A DNA stretch of 54,836 nucleotides, from assembly GCA_022448245.1 (NCBI GenBank), contig JAKVCO010000024.1, forward strand, positions 1 to 54,836, given 5' to 3'. Below are positions 16,931-26,174 of the stretch, one piece after another (position 1 is the stretch's first letter; each line of letters begins with the position of its first letter). Origin of the DNA: Paracoccaceae bacterium. Lineage in GTDB: Bacteria > Pseudomonadota > Alphaproteobacteria > Rhodobacterales > Rhodobacteraceae. The notes beneath the pieces were generated by a model. It had not been told where the DNA came from. It did not search any database and worked only from the letters and a program-made list of their open reading frames with translations. A program made the translations under genes and the position numbers.

Positions 16931-18445
16931 TCAAGGTTTGAGCGGTCGGAAGCGCGCGCGGGTGGCGGTGGCGACCCAGTCGTGGTGGTTGCGCACATAC
17001 TCATTGGAGGCATCGCGCGGCGGGTTGTAATCCCATGCGTTGTCGCCGGCGGTGTCCATCATCTCGTGCAGTTGCAGGCGTGATTGCTGACTGGCGATGA
17101 CCTCAGCCTTGGTGGTCGCCGGGTCCCAGCGGTCGAGCACCTCGGCGGCGAAGGCGGCGGCGGCCTCGGTATAGGCGGGATCAGTTGCGACGTTGCGCAC
17201 TTCCTGAGGATCTAACGCGAGATTAAAGAGTTGCGGCGGATCGAGGTCGCAATGGATGTACTTCAGATCACCGCGCCGGATCATGAAGACGGGCGCGCCC
17301 GCGCATTCCGCGCAGTATTCGCCGATGACCTCCCCCTCGAAGCTGTTGCCCTGACACGCGGGCCAGATGGAGCGGCCACCGATGGGTTGCGCGTATCGCT
17401 CCACGCCGCCGCCCATGTCGGTGAGCGTGGGCAGCAGGTCGATGAGGGAACAAAGCGTATCGTCAGCCCCTTGGGCCACGCCCGGCCCCGCGATGACGAG
17501 GGGGATGCGGGCGGAATGCTCAAGGAAGCTCATCTTGAACCACATGCCGCGTTCGCCCAGCATATCGCCGTGGTCGGAGGTGATGATGAAGATGGTGTTA
17601 TCCGTCTCCCCCATCTCCTCGACGGTGGCCACTAGCTTGCCCACCATGTCGTCGAAATAGGACGTGTTGGCGAGGTAGGCGCGGCGCGCGCGGATCAGTT
17701 CTTCGCGGTTCATGGGCTGGATCGTGGCCTCAACCCCGTCAGCCACGCGGCGCGAGAAGGGATCGAGCTTGTCCGGCGCCATCTCGAGCTCCGGCAGCGG
17801 AATGTCGTCGTCGTCGTAGAGATCCCAGAACTCGCGCTTGGCCACGTAGGGATCGTGCGGGTGGATGTAGGAGGCCACGAGGCACCACGGCTGCCCCTTC
17901 CCCACAGCCTTGTCGCGGCCGCGGTCGATCAGCCAACGGCGCGCGGAAAAGTCGGCCTCATCATCGAAATCGGTCTGATAGGTCGCGATAGCTGTGCCGC
18001 TTTCAGCCACGGTCTGCATGTTGTGGTACCAGATATCGATGCGCTCATCGTTATTGGTCCAATCCGGCGTCCAGACGAAATCGGAAGGGTAGATGTCGGT
18101 CGTCACGCGGTCGGTGAAGCCGTGTTTCTGGTCGGGGCCCACGAAGTGCATCTTGCCGGACAGGCAGCTGCGGTAGCCCAGAGATGTGAGGTAATGCGCG
18201 AAAGTGGGGACGGAGGACGGAAACTCCGCCGCGTTGTCCCAGGCCGCGACCTTGGTGATGTGCTGGCCCGACATGAAGCCCGCGCGCGACGGCACGCAGA
18301 GCGGTGAGTTGCAGTAGGCACGATCAAAGCGGCGGCCGCGTTCGGCCAAGGCATTGATATGGGGCGTTATTCCCGCGCCTCCGTAGGTTTGCATGAATTG
18401 CGGCGCGAGCTGGTCGGCCATGATGAGTACGATATTGGGCTGCAT
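16931..18445 (-). CDS. betC: Choline-sulfatase (BetC)
   Basis: 504 residues, arylsulfatase family, cytoplasmic (no signal peptide). BetC hydrolyses choline-O-sulfate to choline and sulfate, feeding glycine betaine synthesis or carbon and sulfur supply. The formylglycine motif is CVPSRAGFMSG (Cys at about 52). Metal-binding Asp sits in IVLIMADQ and in ITSDHGDMLGERG (about 287). The stretch SGKMHFVGPDQKHGF, TTDIYPSDFVWTPDW and YHNMQTV closely follow Sinorhizobium BetC as I recall it. AGGAGG lies 6 bases before the ATG. No betA or betB accompanies it. It precedes the oppABC-DF genes in the same direction, so that importer may handle choline sulfate or related compounds. Confidence 0.88.
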   Translation of the reverse strand: MQPNIVLIMADQLAPQFMQTYGGAGITPHINALAERGRRFDRAYCNSPLCVPSRAGFMSGQHITKVAAWDNAAEFPSSVPTFAHYLTSLGYRSCLSGKMHFVGPDQKHGFTDRVTTDIYPSDFVWTPDWTNNDERIDIWYHNMQTVAESGTAIATYQTDFDDEADFSARRWLIDRGRDKAVGKGQPWCLVASYIHPHDPYVAKREFWDLYDDDDIPLPELEMAPDKLDPFSRRVADGVEATIQPMNREELIRARRAYLANTSYFDDMVGKLVATVEEMGETDNTIFIITSDHGDMLGERGMWFKMSFLEHSARIPLVIAGPGVAQGADDTLCSLIDLLPTLTDMGGGVERYAQPIGGRSIWPACQGNSFEGEVIGEYCAECAGAPVFMIRRGDLKYIHCDLDPPQLFNLALDPQEVRNVATDPAYTEAAAAFAAEVLDRWDPATTKAEVIASQQSRLQLHEMMDTAGDNAWDYNPPRDASNEYVRNHHDWVATATRARFRPLKP

Positions 18446-18524
18446 ATGATCCTCCTTTGAGTTGCGTTGATCCGGGCGGCGGATCAGCGCGGCGGAGGCT
18501 GGAAGTTCATCTGTTTGAGATGGG

Positions 18525-19757
18525 TCATGGGCGGCCTGCGAAGATGCGGGCGGCGGCCTCGTCGGCGATCTGCGCGAGGGTCTCAGGGCTGGGCACGTCG
18601 CCGTCGGGCAACGTGCCTTTGGCCAGGGCCTCTTTCACCTTCGTGGTCGCCTCCACCCGCCCCAGTGAGGGCGCCAGCGCGAAGACGAGGGCCTCGGCCA
18701 TGACGGCTGGGTTGGCGTCGATGGCGGCGCGCATTCTCTCCGCATTGGGTATCAGCGTTTTGGCGAGCGTCGCGCCGTGGCTCAGCGCCGCGCCCGTGAC
18801 TTCGCAGAGCTGCGGGAGGAGGTGCCATTCCACCGCCCAGCCTGCGCCGTCGCGTTCCTCGGCATGAACGGCAGCCTGCGCGAGGCCAGATTGCGAAGCG
18901 ATTGCAATGGGATGGCAGGCAAGGAGCGCCTCTGTCGTCACGGGGTTCGATTTGTGCGGCATGGTGGAGGAGCCTCCACCCTGCCCTGCGCGCATCTCAC
19001 CAATCTCGCTGCGGGCGCTGAGCGCGAGGTCACCGGCCATCTTTGAATGCGCGGTGACAACCTGCGCGAGCCAGCTTGCGAGCGCTGCAAAGCCACTGCG
19101 GTCTGCGTGCCATGGGGCGGCGTCTGCAAGCCCGAGCTCAGCTGCCATGGCGCTGGCGATGGCGGGCCCGTGGGGGTGCATGGCGTAGGACGACCCTGCG
19201 GAACCGCCCATCTGGATTTTGAGCGCGCGGGCGCGGACGTCGGGAAGCCCCGCCTCCAACGCGATGAGAGGCGCGGCCCAGTTGGCCACGCGGAGCGCGA
19301 AGGAGATGGGCGTGGCGTATTGGCCTCGTGTTCGACCGAGCATCGGGAGGCCCGGATGCTTGCTGGCCTGAGTGGCCAAAGCATCAATGGTTTCAGAGAG
19401 TTGCGCGCTGATCCCATCCAGCGCATCCCCGAGGCAAAGACAGATCGCGGTATCGAGGATGTCCTGGCTCGTGGCGCCATAGTGCACATGGTCGGCGGCG
19501 GCGCCTATCTGGGGACGAAGCTCCGCCAGGAAGGCGGGCACGGGCACGCCGGCGTCGGCCACGCCTTGCGCCAGCGTCCTCCCGTCAATCTGCGCGCCGT
19601 CGATGGCCGCGGCGGTGCCCGCAGGCACGATGCTAACGGCCTCCTGCGCGCGGGCCAAGGCCGCCTCCACGCGGATCATCGCCGCGATGAGGGATGCATC
19701 AGAAAGAGCAGCGGCCACCGGCGGATGCCGGGTGATCGCTGCGGTCAGAAGCCCCAC
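18525..19757 (-). CDS. Fumarase/aspartase-superfamily lyase, PcaB (carboxymuconate cycloisomerase)-like
   Basis: 410 residues. Superfamily markers: HYGATSQDILDTA (about residue 93), TRGQYATPISFALRVA (about 141) and the signature GGSSTMPHKSNPV (about 266) with the mobile catalytic-serine loop. The wording is nearest to 3-carboxy-cis,cis-muconate cycloisomerase, but no protocatechuate genes are present. Its partners are an ABC ATPase and a sulfatase, so another beta-elimination substrate is possible. The start is a GTG immediately after the ATPase TAG (19758-19760), which implies translational coupling. 79 bases separate it from betC; a small inverted repeat (TGATCC at 18468 / GGATCA at 18481) lies there. 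Confidence 0.7.
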   Translation of the reverse strand: MGLLTAAITRHPPVAAALSDASLIAAMIRVEAALARAQEAVSIVPAGTAAAIDGAQIDGRTLAQGVADAGVPVPAFLAELRPQIGAAADHVHYGATSQDILDTAICLCLGDALDGISAQLSETIDALATQASKHPGLPMLGRTRGQYATPISFALRVANWAAPLIALEAGLPDVRARALKIQMGGSAGSSYAMHPHGPAIASAMAAELGLADAAPWHADRSGFAALASWLAQVVTAHSKMAGDLALSARSEIGEMRAGQGGGSSTMPHKSNPVTTEALLACHPIAIASQSGLAQAAVHAEERDGAGWAVEWHLLPQLCEVTGAALSHGATLAKTLIPNAERMRAAIDANPAVMAEALVFALAPSLGRVEATTKVKEALAKGTLPDGDVPSPETLAQIADEAAARIFAGRP

Positions 19758-21419
19758 CTAGACCCGTTCGATAGAGGCCGCGATGCTCGCAGCTTCTTCG
19801 GCGGTCAGGCGCGGCGGATGCCAATCGCGGCCCGGCGCGGCCTCAAGCAGCCTCTTGGTGTAGTCGTGCTTGGGGTTGTTGAACACCTCGTCCGCCGGTC
19901 CCATTTCCACCATCACGCCCTTCTCCATCACGGTGATGTAGTCGGAGATCTGCGCGGCCACACGCAGGTCATGCGTGATGAAGATGATGGCCATCTTATA
20001 TTCCTCCTGCAAGTCGTTCATCAGGCGAAGCACCTGTTTTTGCACAGAAAGATCGAGGGCGGAGACGGATTCGTCGGCGATCACAACATCGGGGCCCATG
20101 GCAAGCGCGCGGGCGATGCCAATGCGTTGGCGCTGGCCGCCAGAGAAGTTGCGCGGCGTGCGTTTGAGGGCAGGCTCACCGAGACCCACCTGCTCCAGAA
20201 GTTCGATCGCCTTCTTCTTGGCGTCGGCATTGGTGACCCCCTGCAGCTCGAGGCCGCGGGTGATCATGTAGCCCACCGTCTGCGACGGGTTCAGCGAGCC
20301 ATAGGGATCCTGGAAGATCATCTGGATGTCTTTGCGGGCCTGGACGAGCTGGTCGCCCGTTTTCCCCAAGAAATCCTCTTCCTTTATGATGACGGCGCCG
20401 TCGGTGGGCTCCTGTAGGCGGATCAGCGTCTTGGCGAGCGTCGACTTGCCCGAGCCGGATTCCCCCACCACGCCCAGCGTCTCACCAGCGCGCAGGATGA
20501 AGGAGGCGTCGTTCAAAGCGTGCACCTGCTTCGGGCCGGAGCCGTAGATCTTGTGCATGTTCTTAACTTCGACGAGCGGCGCATCGTTGCGACCGAGGTC
20601 CGGCGTGCGCGTCGTCTCAAGAAGCGGCATCGCGTCCACGAGGAGCTGCGTATAGGGCTTCTCAGGATGCATGAGGATCTGTTCCTTCGCACCCTCTTCG
20701 ATCAGGCGGCCCCAGCACATCACGGCCACGCGGTCAGCCACGTCGGCCACCACGCCGAAGTCGTGCGTGATGAAGATGGTGGCGTTGTCGTAGACGTCCT
20801 TCAAATCATTGATCAGGCGCAGAATTTCGGCCTGCGTTGTCACGTCGAGCGCGGTTGTCGGCTCGTCCGCGATCAGGATGTCGGGCTTACAGGCGAGCGC
20901 CATGGCGATCACGATACGCTGGCACTGACCACCGGAAACCTGGTGCGGATAGCTGTCGTAGATGCGCGGGGGCGTCGGCAGTTTCATCTGCTCAAGCAGC
21001 TTCAGCGTCTCTTTCTTGCGGTCCTCAGCCTTGATCTCAGGGCGGTGGAGTTCGAATACCTCATCGACCTGCTTGCCGATCTTGATGGAGGGGTTCAGGG
21101 CGGCCATCGGCTCCTGATAGATCATGGAGATGCGCGCGCCGCGGATCTCGTTGAGCTCCTTGTCGGGCATGCGCAGCATGTCCATCCCGTCAAAGATCAC
21201 ATCACCTTGGGAGATCGTCAGACGGCCGGGCACGTCATTCATGATGGCCGAGGTCATCACCGATTTGCCGGAGCCGGATTCACCCACCACGCAGAGGATC
21301 TCGCCCCGGTGCAGGTTCAGCGACACGTCATTGACAGCGTATTTCCGGTCCGAACCTTTGGGCAGCTCGATCGAGAGGTTCTTGATCTCGAGGATCGGCT
21401 TTTGCTCTTTATCGGCCAT
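19758..21419 (-). CDS. Second fused OppD-OppF-type ABC ATPase
   Basis: 553 residues from the ATG at 21419, chosen because GGGAAGAG lies five bases upstream and [15 protein letters not shown] begins the first NBD. NBD1: GESGSGKS (about 41), VSGGQCQR (about 157), [11 protein letters not shown]2: GESGSGKST (about 318), FSGGQRQR (about 430), then [12 protein letters not shown], with Ser after the Walker B Glu. It is the first gene of the minus-strand run that continues with the lyase, betC and the oppABC-DF set, yet no second binding protein or permease pair is nearby. It could energise a transporter elsewhere or be a leftover of a partly lost operon. Confidence 0.88.
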   Translation of the reverse strand: MADKEQKPILEIKNLSIELPKGSDRKYAVNDVSLNLHRGEILCVVGESGSGKSVMTSAIMNDVPGRLTISQGDVIFDGMDMLRMPDKELNEIRGARISMIYQEPMAALNPSIKIGKQVDEVFELHRPEIKAEDRKKETLKLLEQMKLPTPPRIYDSYPHQVSGGQCQRIVIAMALACKPDILIADEPTTALDVTTQAEILRLINDLKDVYDNATIFITHDFGVVADVADRVAVMCWGRLIEEGAKEQILMHPEKPYTQLLVDAMPLLETTRTPDLGRNDAPLVEVKNMHKIYGSGPKQVHALNDASFILRAGETLGVVGESGSGKSTLAKTLIRLQEPTDGAVIIKEEDFLGKTGDQLVQARKDIQMIFQDPYGSLNPSQTVGYMITRGLELQGVTNADAKKKAIELLEQVGLGEPALKRTPRNFSGGQRQRIGIARALAMGPDVVIADESVSALDLSVQKQVLRLMNDLQEEYKMAIIFITHDLRVAAQISDYITVMEKGVMVEMGPADEVFNNPKHDYTKRLLEAAPGRDWHPPRLTAEEAASIAASIERV

Positions 21420-21520
21420 GTCTCTTCCCTGTTTCTTGTCCCAACGCAGCCAAACAGGGAAAATTGCGTTTGGCAAGCGCGGAGCTTGCCTTGCGCGGGG
21501 CGTCGGGGTCTGATCGGGCC

Positions 21521-22972
21521 ATGTCATTTGTAGGCCTAGAGATGCATGACGCGACGCTGTGGTCGCCCGAGCGGGTTCTGCCCCTGCTGCCCATCATGGA
21601 GCGCTGGGGCTATAACGCGTTGGTTCTGCACGAAAATGACCTGCTGGACGAGGCCACACAGCTGGGGCTGACGGCGAACTACGGCGTCTCGGATTTGCGT
21701 CTGAAGAAGGTGCGCAATCGGGCGGCGTGGCTGGGGGAGCTTGCAACGCGGCTAGAGCGGTTTGGCGCGCGGCTTTTTATCGAGATCAAGGAGCCGTCGT
21801 TCCACGACTACGCACTGGAGTTGTACCCTGAGCTGACAGGTGGCGTCACGGCTGATTGGCCCGCATTTTGCCGCGCCAAGATGGTCGATCTATTGGCCCG
21901 GGTGCCGGGGCTTGGCGGGGTGATCCTGAATATCTCCTCGCCCGAGAGCCGCGTGTCGATGCCCGATGAGATGGCCGAGGGCGCGGCCTTGGATCGCGGG
22001 GCGTTCTTTGACGATATGATTGCGGCCTTCAAAGACCCTCTGCACGCGCGCGGCAAAGACCTTTGGGTGCGCGATTTCTCCTATACGGCGGATGTGCAGT
22101 CGGACATGTTGTCAGCCGTGGCGCGGGCGGGCGTGGGGGCGAGTGTGAAGATCACGGCCCATGATTACTTTCCGGAGTATCCGGAGAACCCTGTGGCGCA
22201 GGGCGTGGCGGGGCCGATGATCCTCGAATTCGATGCTTTTGGGGAGCATACGGGCTGGGACGTGATCCCCAATTGCCGCGTGGCGGAGTTTGCGCGGCGC
22301 ATGACGCGGGTGCGGGAGATGGGGGCCGCGGGCATCCTTGTGCGCACCTCTTGGGAGGCGATCCGCGGCGCCAATGCGATAGACGGATCGAGCGCGGTGA
22401 ATGTCTATGCCCTGCCCCGGTTGCTGGCTGGCCCCGAGGCGCCAGAGGCGCTCGTGGCAGGCTGGTTGGGGCGTGATCAGGGCGTGGAGGAGATGATCGC
22501 CTCCGCCGAGATTGCCCGCGCTTCTTATTGGAATGCTTGCGTTTTTCCGCGCCACTCGTGCCTGGCGTCGAGCTGGCAGGAGGCGTGGCTGTCGATGCAG
22601 TCCCATGGGATGGGGCGGCGGGATCGGGTGGTGCATGTGGCCTCTGACGACCCTCTCTTGGCGCAGGGGGAGGCAGTGATTGCGCGGTCAGAGGCGGCGG
22701 TGGAGCTGGCTAAAGACCTGGCTGCCAAGGTGACGGGCATGGGGGAGGTCTTCGCGGGCTTCCGGTTCCTGCCCACCTTCGCGCGGCAGTTTCAGATTGC
22801 GCAGGACGGCACGGCCAAGATCGCGCAGGGCGAAAGTGCTGCGGCGGAGGCCGCGCAGCTTGAGGCGCTGGCGGATGAGCTTGAGCAGATCAAGGGCCTG
22901 CCCACGCGCGGGCGCGTGTTGCTTGACCCTGCGCAGGCGCGGCTCTTTGCGGGATCTCTCAGAGGCGGTTGA
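21521..22972 (+). CDS. Uncharacterised protein, possible TIM-barrel glycoside hydrolase
   Basis: 483 residues, cytoplasmic, no signal peptide. I do not recognise a specific family. The opening MERWGYNALVLHENDLLDEA, then acidic residues in LFIEIKEPSF and VILNISSPESR, give alternating strands and helices as in TIM-barrel glycosidases, faintly like GH67 alpha-glucuronidases. Later segments are KDLWVRDFSYTADV and SVKITAHDYFPEYPENP. The C-terminal 110 residues are helical and Ala/Glu rich. It is divergent from the fused ATPase with a 101-bp shared promoter region, so it may process what that transporter imports. The ATG at 21521 matches the conserved-looking N-terminus; no strong ribosome site is seen. 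It overlaps the next, convergent gene by 14 bp. Confidence 0.6.
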   Translation: MSFVGLEMHDATLWSPERVLPLLPIMERWGYNALVLHENDLLDEATQLGLTANYGVSDLRLKKVRNRAAWLGELATRLERFGARLFIEIKEPSFHDYALELYPELTGGVTADWPAFCRAKMVDLLARVPGLGGVILNISSPESRVSMPDEMAEGAALDRGAFFDDMIAAFKDPLHARGKDLWVRDFSYTADVQSDMLSAVARAGVGASVKITAHDYFPEYPENPVAQGVAGPMILEFDAFGEHTGWDVIPNCRVAEFARRMTRVREMGAAGILVRTSWEAIRGANAIDGSSAVNVYALPRLLAGPEAPEALVAGWLGRDQGVEEMIASAEIARASYWNACVFPRHSCLASSWQEAWLSMQSHGMGRRDRVVHVASDDPLLAQGEAVIARSEAAVELAKDLAAKVTGMGEVFAGFRFLPTFARQFQIAQDGTAKIAQGESAAAEAAQLEALADELEQIKGLPTRGRVLLDPAQARLFAGSLRGG

Positions 22973-23840
22973 TCGGCGTCTTCAGCGCCATGTTGCCGCC
23001 TTCGTCCACCGGGACCTCACCACCGCGCATATTCACCTGCAGCGACGGAAGGATGAGCTTTGGCACAGCGAGCTGCGCGTCACGCTCGGTCCGGAATTTG
23101 ATGAACTCTTCCCGAGACTTACCGCCGCCCACGTGGATATTGGCCGCGCGCTGTTCGCCGACCGTCGTCTCCCACGAGATCGCGCGCCCGCCGGGCCCGT
23201 AATCGTGGCAGATAAAGAGGCGCACCTCGTCGGGCATCTCCAGAATGCGCTGTATGCTGTCATAGAGCTGCCCCGCATCGCCGCCCGGGAAATCGCAGCG
23301 TGCGGAGCCGCCGTCGGGCATGAAGAGCGTGTCGCCTGCAAAGGCCGCGTCGCCGATCACGTGGACCATACAGGCGGGCGTATGACCGGGGGTGTGGAGG
23401 GCGAACGCCTCCATCGCGCCGACCTTGTAGGTGTCGCCATCCTCAAAGAGCGCGTCAAACTGCGAGCCGTCGCGCTGGAATTCGGTTCCTTCGTTGAAGA
23501 CCTTCCCGAAGGTCTCCTGCACGTCGATGACCTTGGCGCCGATGCCGATGTTGCCGCCGAGCTTTTCTTGCAGATACGGCGCGGAGGACAGGTGGTCGGC
23601 GTGGACATGGGTTTCGATGATCCACTCTGTCCGCAGGCCCTTTTCGTGAATGAAATCAATAACCTTATCGGCGCCTTCGAAGGTGAGCGCCCCGCGGGCC
23701 TGGTCGAATTCCATCACCGGGTCGATGACGGCGCAGGCGTCTCCAGCGGGTTCCTGCACCACGTAGGTGATCGTGTTCGATCCGTCGTCAAAGAAGCCCG
23801 TCACGATGGGTTTCAGGGACAGATCAACAGAAATGGTCAT
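22959..23840 (-). CDS. Persulfide dioxygenase-like metallo-beta-lactamase-fold protein (ETHE1/Blh type)
   Basis: 293 residues. Non-heme iron enzymes of this type oxidise glutathione persulfide to sulfite. The metal motif is ETHVHADHLSSA (about residue 76); other ligands are HTPGHTPACM (about 149), FAGDTLFMPDGGSARCDFPGG (about 168, described in parts) and FICHDYGP (about 210). The ARCDFPGG stretch separates persulfide dioxygenases from glyoxalase II. The C-terminal extension VGEQRAANIHV and the longer length match the bacterial Blh/CstB-N class. AGGAGGAG lies 9 bases before the ATG. A rhodanese gene is 33 bases upstream on the same strand, a known functional pairing. Confidence 0.9.
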   Translation of the reverse strand: MTISVDLSLKPIVTGFFDDGSNTITYVVQEPAGDACAVIDPVMEFDQARGALTFEGADKVIDFIHEKGLRTEWIIETHVHADHLSSAPYLQEKLGGNIGIGAKVIDVQETFGKVFNEGTEFQRDGSQFDALFEDGDTYKVGAMEAFALHTPGHTPACMVHVIGDAAFAGDTLFMPDGGSARCDFPGGDAGQLYDSIQRILEMPDEVRLFICHDYGPGGRAISWETTVGEQRAANIHVGGGKSREEFIKFRTERDAQLAVPKLILPSLQVNMRGGEVPVDEGGNMALKTPINRL

Positions 23841-23873
23841 GGTCCTCTCCTCCTCCGGGGCAGCTTAGCACAG

Positions 23874-24269
23874 TTATTTCTTTTCAGGGATTGTGACAGG
23901 ACCGCCCTGCTCGGCCCATGTCGAAAAGCCCTCGCGCAGGTGGGCCGCCTCGAACCCCATGTCCTGGAGCGTGGCGACCGTGAGCGCGGAGCGCCAGCCC
24001 GAGGCGCAATGGAAGATGTAGCGCTTCCCCTCTTGGGCGAAGACGTCCTTGTGGTAGGGGCTGTCGGGATCGACCCAGAATTCCACCATACCGCGCGGCG
24101 CATGGACCGAGCCGGGGATGTGGCCGCGCTGGCGTTCGCGGATATCGCGGATGTCGACGATTACCGTGTCCGGATCCTCGACCAATGCGATCAGATCTTT
24201 GGTTTCGACTTCCTCGATGCGCGCGCGGGCCTCTTCGACCATCTGCGCGGCTGTCTTTTTCAATGCCAT
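23874..24269 (-). CDS. Single-domain rhodanese (thiosulfate sulfurtransferase-like)
   Basis: 131 residues. N-terminal helical leader (residues 1-30), then a rhodanese domain: VIVDIRDIRERQRGHIPGS (about 37) and the active-site loop FHCASGWRSALT, with the catalytic Cys at about 90. It transfers sulfane sulfur between thiols. The ATG at 24269 follows AGGAAGG, so the longer frame beginning at 24320 is not needed. It is transcribed with the persulfide dioxygenase, so the pair likely generates and oxidises glutathione persulfide during sulfide or thiosulfate handling. Confidence 0.9.
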   Translation of the reverse strand: MALKKTAAQMVEEARARIEEVETKDLIALVEDPDTVIVDIRDIRERQRGHIPGSVHAPRGMVEFWVDPDSPYHKDVFAQEGKRYIFHCASGWRSALTVATLQDMGFEAAHLREGFSTWAEQGGPVTIPEKK

Positions 24270-24321
24270 TGAGCTGCCTTCCTGCGCGGTGAGAGTGGCG
24301 CGGGGAGGCAGCAGAGGCAAG

Positions 24322-25085
24322 TCAGGCGATGAGGTCTTCGATAGCTGCCGTCACGGCCATGCGTCGCGCCGCATTCGTGCCGTCAGCCTGAGGCGGCGCA
24401 AAGGTGCGGTTGTCGTTGTCCCAGTATTTGCCAGAGGCGTCCGCGAAGTCGTCCGATGTGGCCGCCGCGATCAGGATGTGGCTCCGACGGAGATGTCGGA
24501 GCCAGCGATGCCAAAGCCTTCGCGCACCATGTTGGTCGCGAGGAGCGATCCCGGATTGATCGCAATGAAGACGAGGCCGGGGTGACGCGCGGCCATCTCC
24601 TCGGACCACATGGTGATGGCGAGCTTTGATTGCGCGTAGGCCTCCATGTCGGCCATCGTGCGGCCATCGCCCATGGCTGCGATATCGACCTTGGCTTGCG
24701 CGGCCGACGACAGGTTCAGCACGCGCGCGTTGGGGGCAAGCTTGGGCAGCAATGCTTCGGTCAACGCAGCGGGCGCCAAGGTGTTGACCACAAGGCGAAT
24801 ATCGAGGCCGCTTTCGGTGATCGTGGTGGGTGCTTTCAGGACACCCGCGTTGTTGATGAGCACGTCGATGGGCCCTTCCACGGCGTCTGCCATGGCGCGC
24901 ACGTCATCGAGTTTCGAGAAGTCTGCGAGCACGCCGGTGCTGCCCGGCACCGCGCCAAGCGCTGCGTCGAGTTTCGCTTGGCTGCGGCCTTGCAGGATCA
25001 CCTTGTGGCCGTCAGCAGCGAGGCGTTTGGCGGTTTCGAGGCCGATGCCGTCGGTGGCGCAAGTAATGAGGATCGTCTCGGTCAT
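24322..25085 (-). pseudogene. SDR oxidoreductase, broken by a 1-base deletion near 24480
   Basis: Short-chain dehydrogenase with ITCATDGIGLETA (NAD(P) site), NNAGV and the YAQSKLA active site intact. The frame ends early at 24471. The missing C-terminal part is present in another frame: ILIAAATSDDFADASGKYW and NDNRTFAPP, running to a stop at 24322. Restoring one G before ACATCCTG (about 24480) would join them to a 254-residue protein (GAD-ILI), a normal length. The active site lies before the lesion, so a 204-residue truncated product is possible, though it lacks the last helix and strand. The upstream LLM gene is one base away. Confidence 0.82.
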
Positions 25086-25086
25086 G

Positions 25087-26062
25087 TCATGCTCCGTGGG
25101 CGGGAAAACGGGGAAGAAGCGCGTCTGCGATACGCTCCAATGTCTCTTCAGTGGGGGCGCGGTTCAGGCGCAGGTTCAGTGCCACGTGGTTCACGTCGGC
25201 GGCCTCGAGCACCTCGAGGTAGGTACGGAGGTAAGCCACCCCGCTGCGGAAGCCGAGGTGGATCGGCGTCGGCCGGGCGGTATCGTCGTCGGTCAGGTCA
25301 ACGTAGAGCGATTGCATCACCGGATAGTCCTGCCCCGTCAGCGCGATGGAGGCATCCCGGTATTGCTTCACGGCGCGGCCCTGATCGGGGGCGCCACGGG
25401 GATAGGTGATACAACCATCGGCGTGTTCGGCCACCCACGCGGGCGCCTGCCGGGAGCTGCCGGTCACAAGGATCGGGATCCGCGCGCCGGTGGGTTTCGG
25501 GAGCATGTCCATCTGGCCATGCAGGTTGCCGTGGGCGGTGCTCAGCTGCGGGTAATCCTCCGCTATGCCGCGAATGTAGTGGAACGCATCGCGGAACCGC
25601 TCGGCGCGGTCTTCATAGCCCATATTCATCGCCGGATATTCCTCGGGCCGGTCACCGGAAGCCACGCCCAGCAGGTGCCGCCCGCCGGAGAGCTGGTCTA
25701 CCGAGGCGGCCGCCTTCGCCACATGAGCCGGGTGACGCAGTTGCAAGATCATGGAGGCCACGGCTAGCTTAATGCGCTTAGTCGTGCCGCTCAGGAGCCC
25801 GAGGTAGACGAAGGGGTCAAAGGTTTGGCCCGCGTCGCCGAAACTCGGTACGTTGAAGGGCACGTCGCGGAGCCAGAGCGAGGCATAATCCAGCTTGTCG
25901 GCGAGCTGTGCGCGTTCCAGATGCCGCTCCATCGTGGGCACAGGGCCCGAGACATAGCTTTCGAGCGGCACCACGAGCCCGAGGCTGAGCTTGCCGGGCT
26001 GGAAGGCTCGGTCGAACCCGACGTTCAGCGCGGGAAAAGCGGTGGGGGGACATGTCGTTCAT
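25087..26062 (-). pseudogene. LLM-class flavin oxidoreductase, frameshifted near its start
   Basis: Luciferase-like monooxygenase, F420/FMN TIM barrel: YASLWLRDVPFNVP, then GTTKRIKLAVASMILQLRHP and SGGRHLLGVASGDRPEEYPAM. The open frame contains NVGFDRAFQPGKLSLGLVVP before any usable start, the expected N-terminal strand. The natural ATGs (26053, 26062) are in another frame; removing one base from the six-C run (26044-26049 on the plus strand as G6) joins them in frame, giving about 321-324 residues. Either this is a homopolymer slip, or translation begins at the internal GTG (25974), which would lose the first strand. Divergent from the broken LysR gene. Confidence 0.75.
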
Positions 26063-26174
26063 GGTCTTGTCCAAATCTGATGGAGCCAGTTCGGCCGCGT
26101 CATACCCACTTAACTTTCCGGCGAAACTGTATAAACGTGGTCATGATGACCTCACTATTCTGAATTTGCATATA

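Noticed and set aside
22797..24272. 491-codon plus-strand frame opposite the persulfide dioxygenase and rhodanese
   Set aside because: Crosses two clear genes on the other strand and has low-complexity Arg/His composition.
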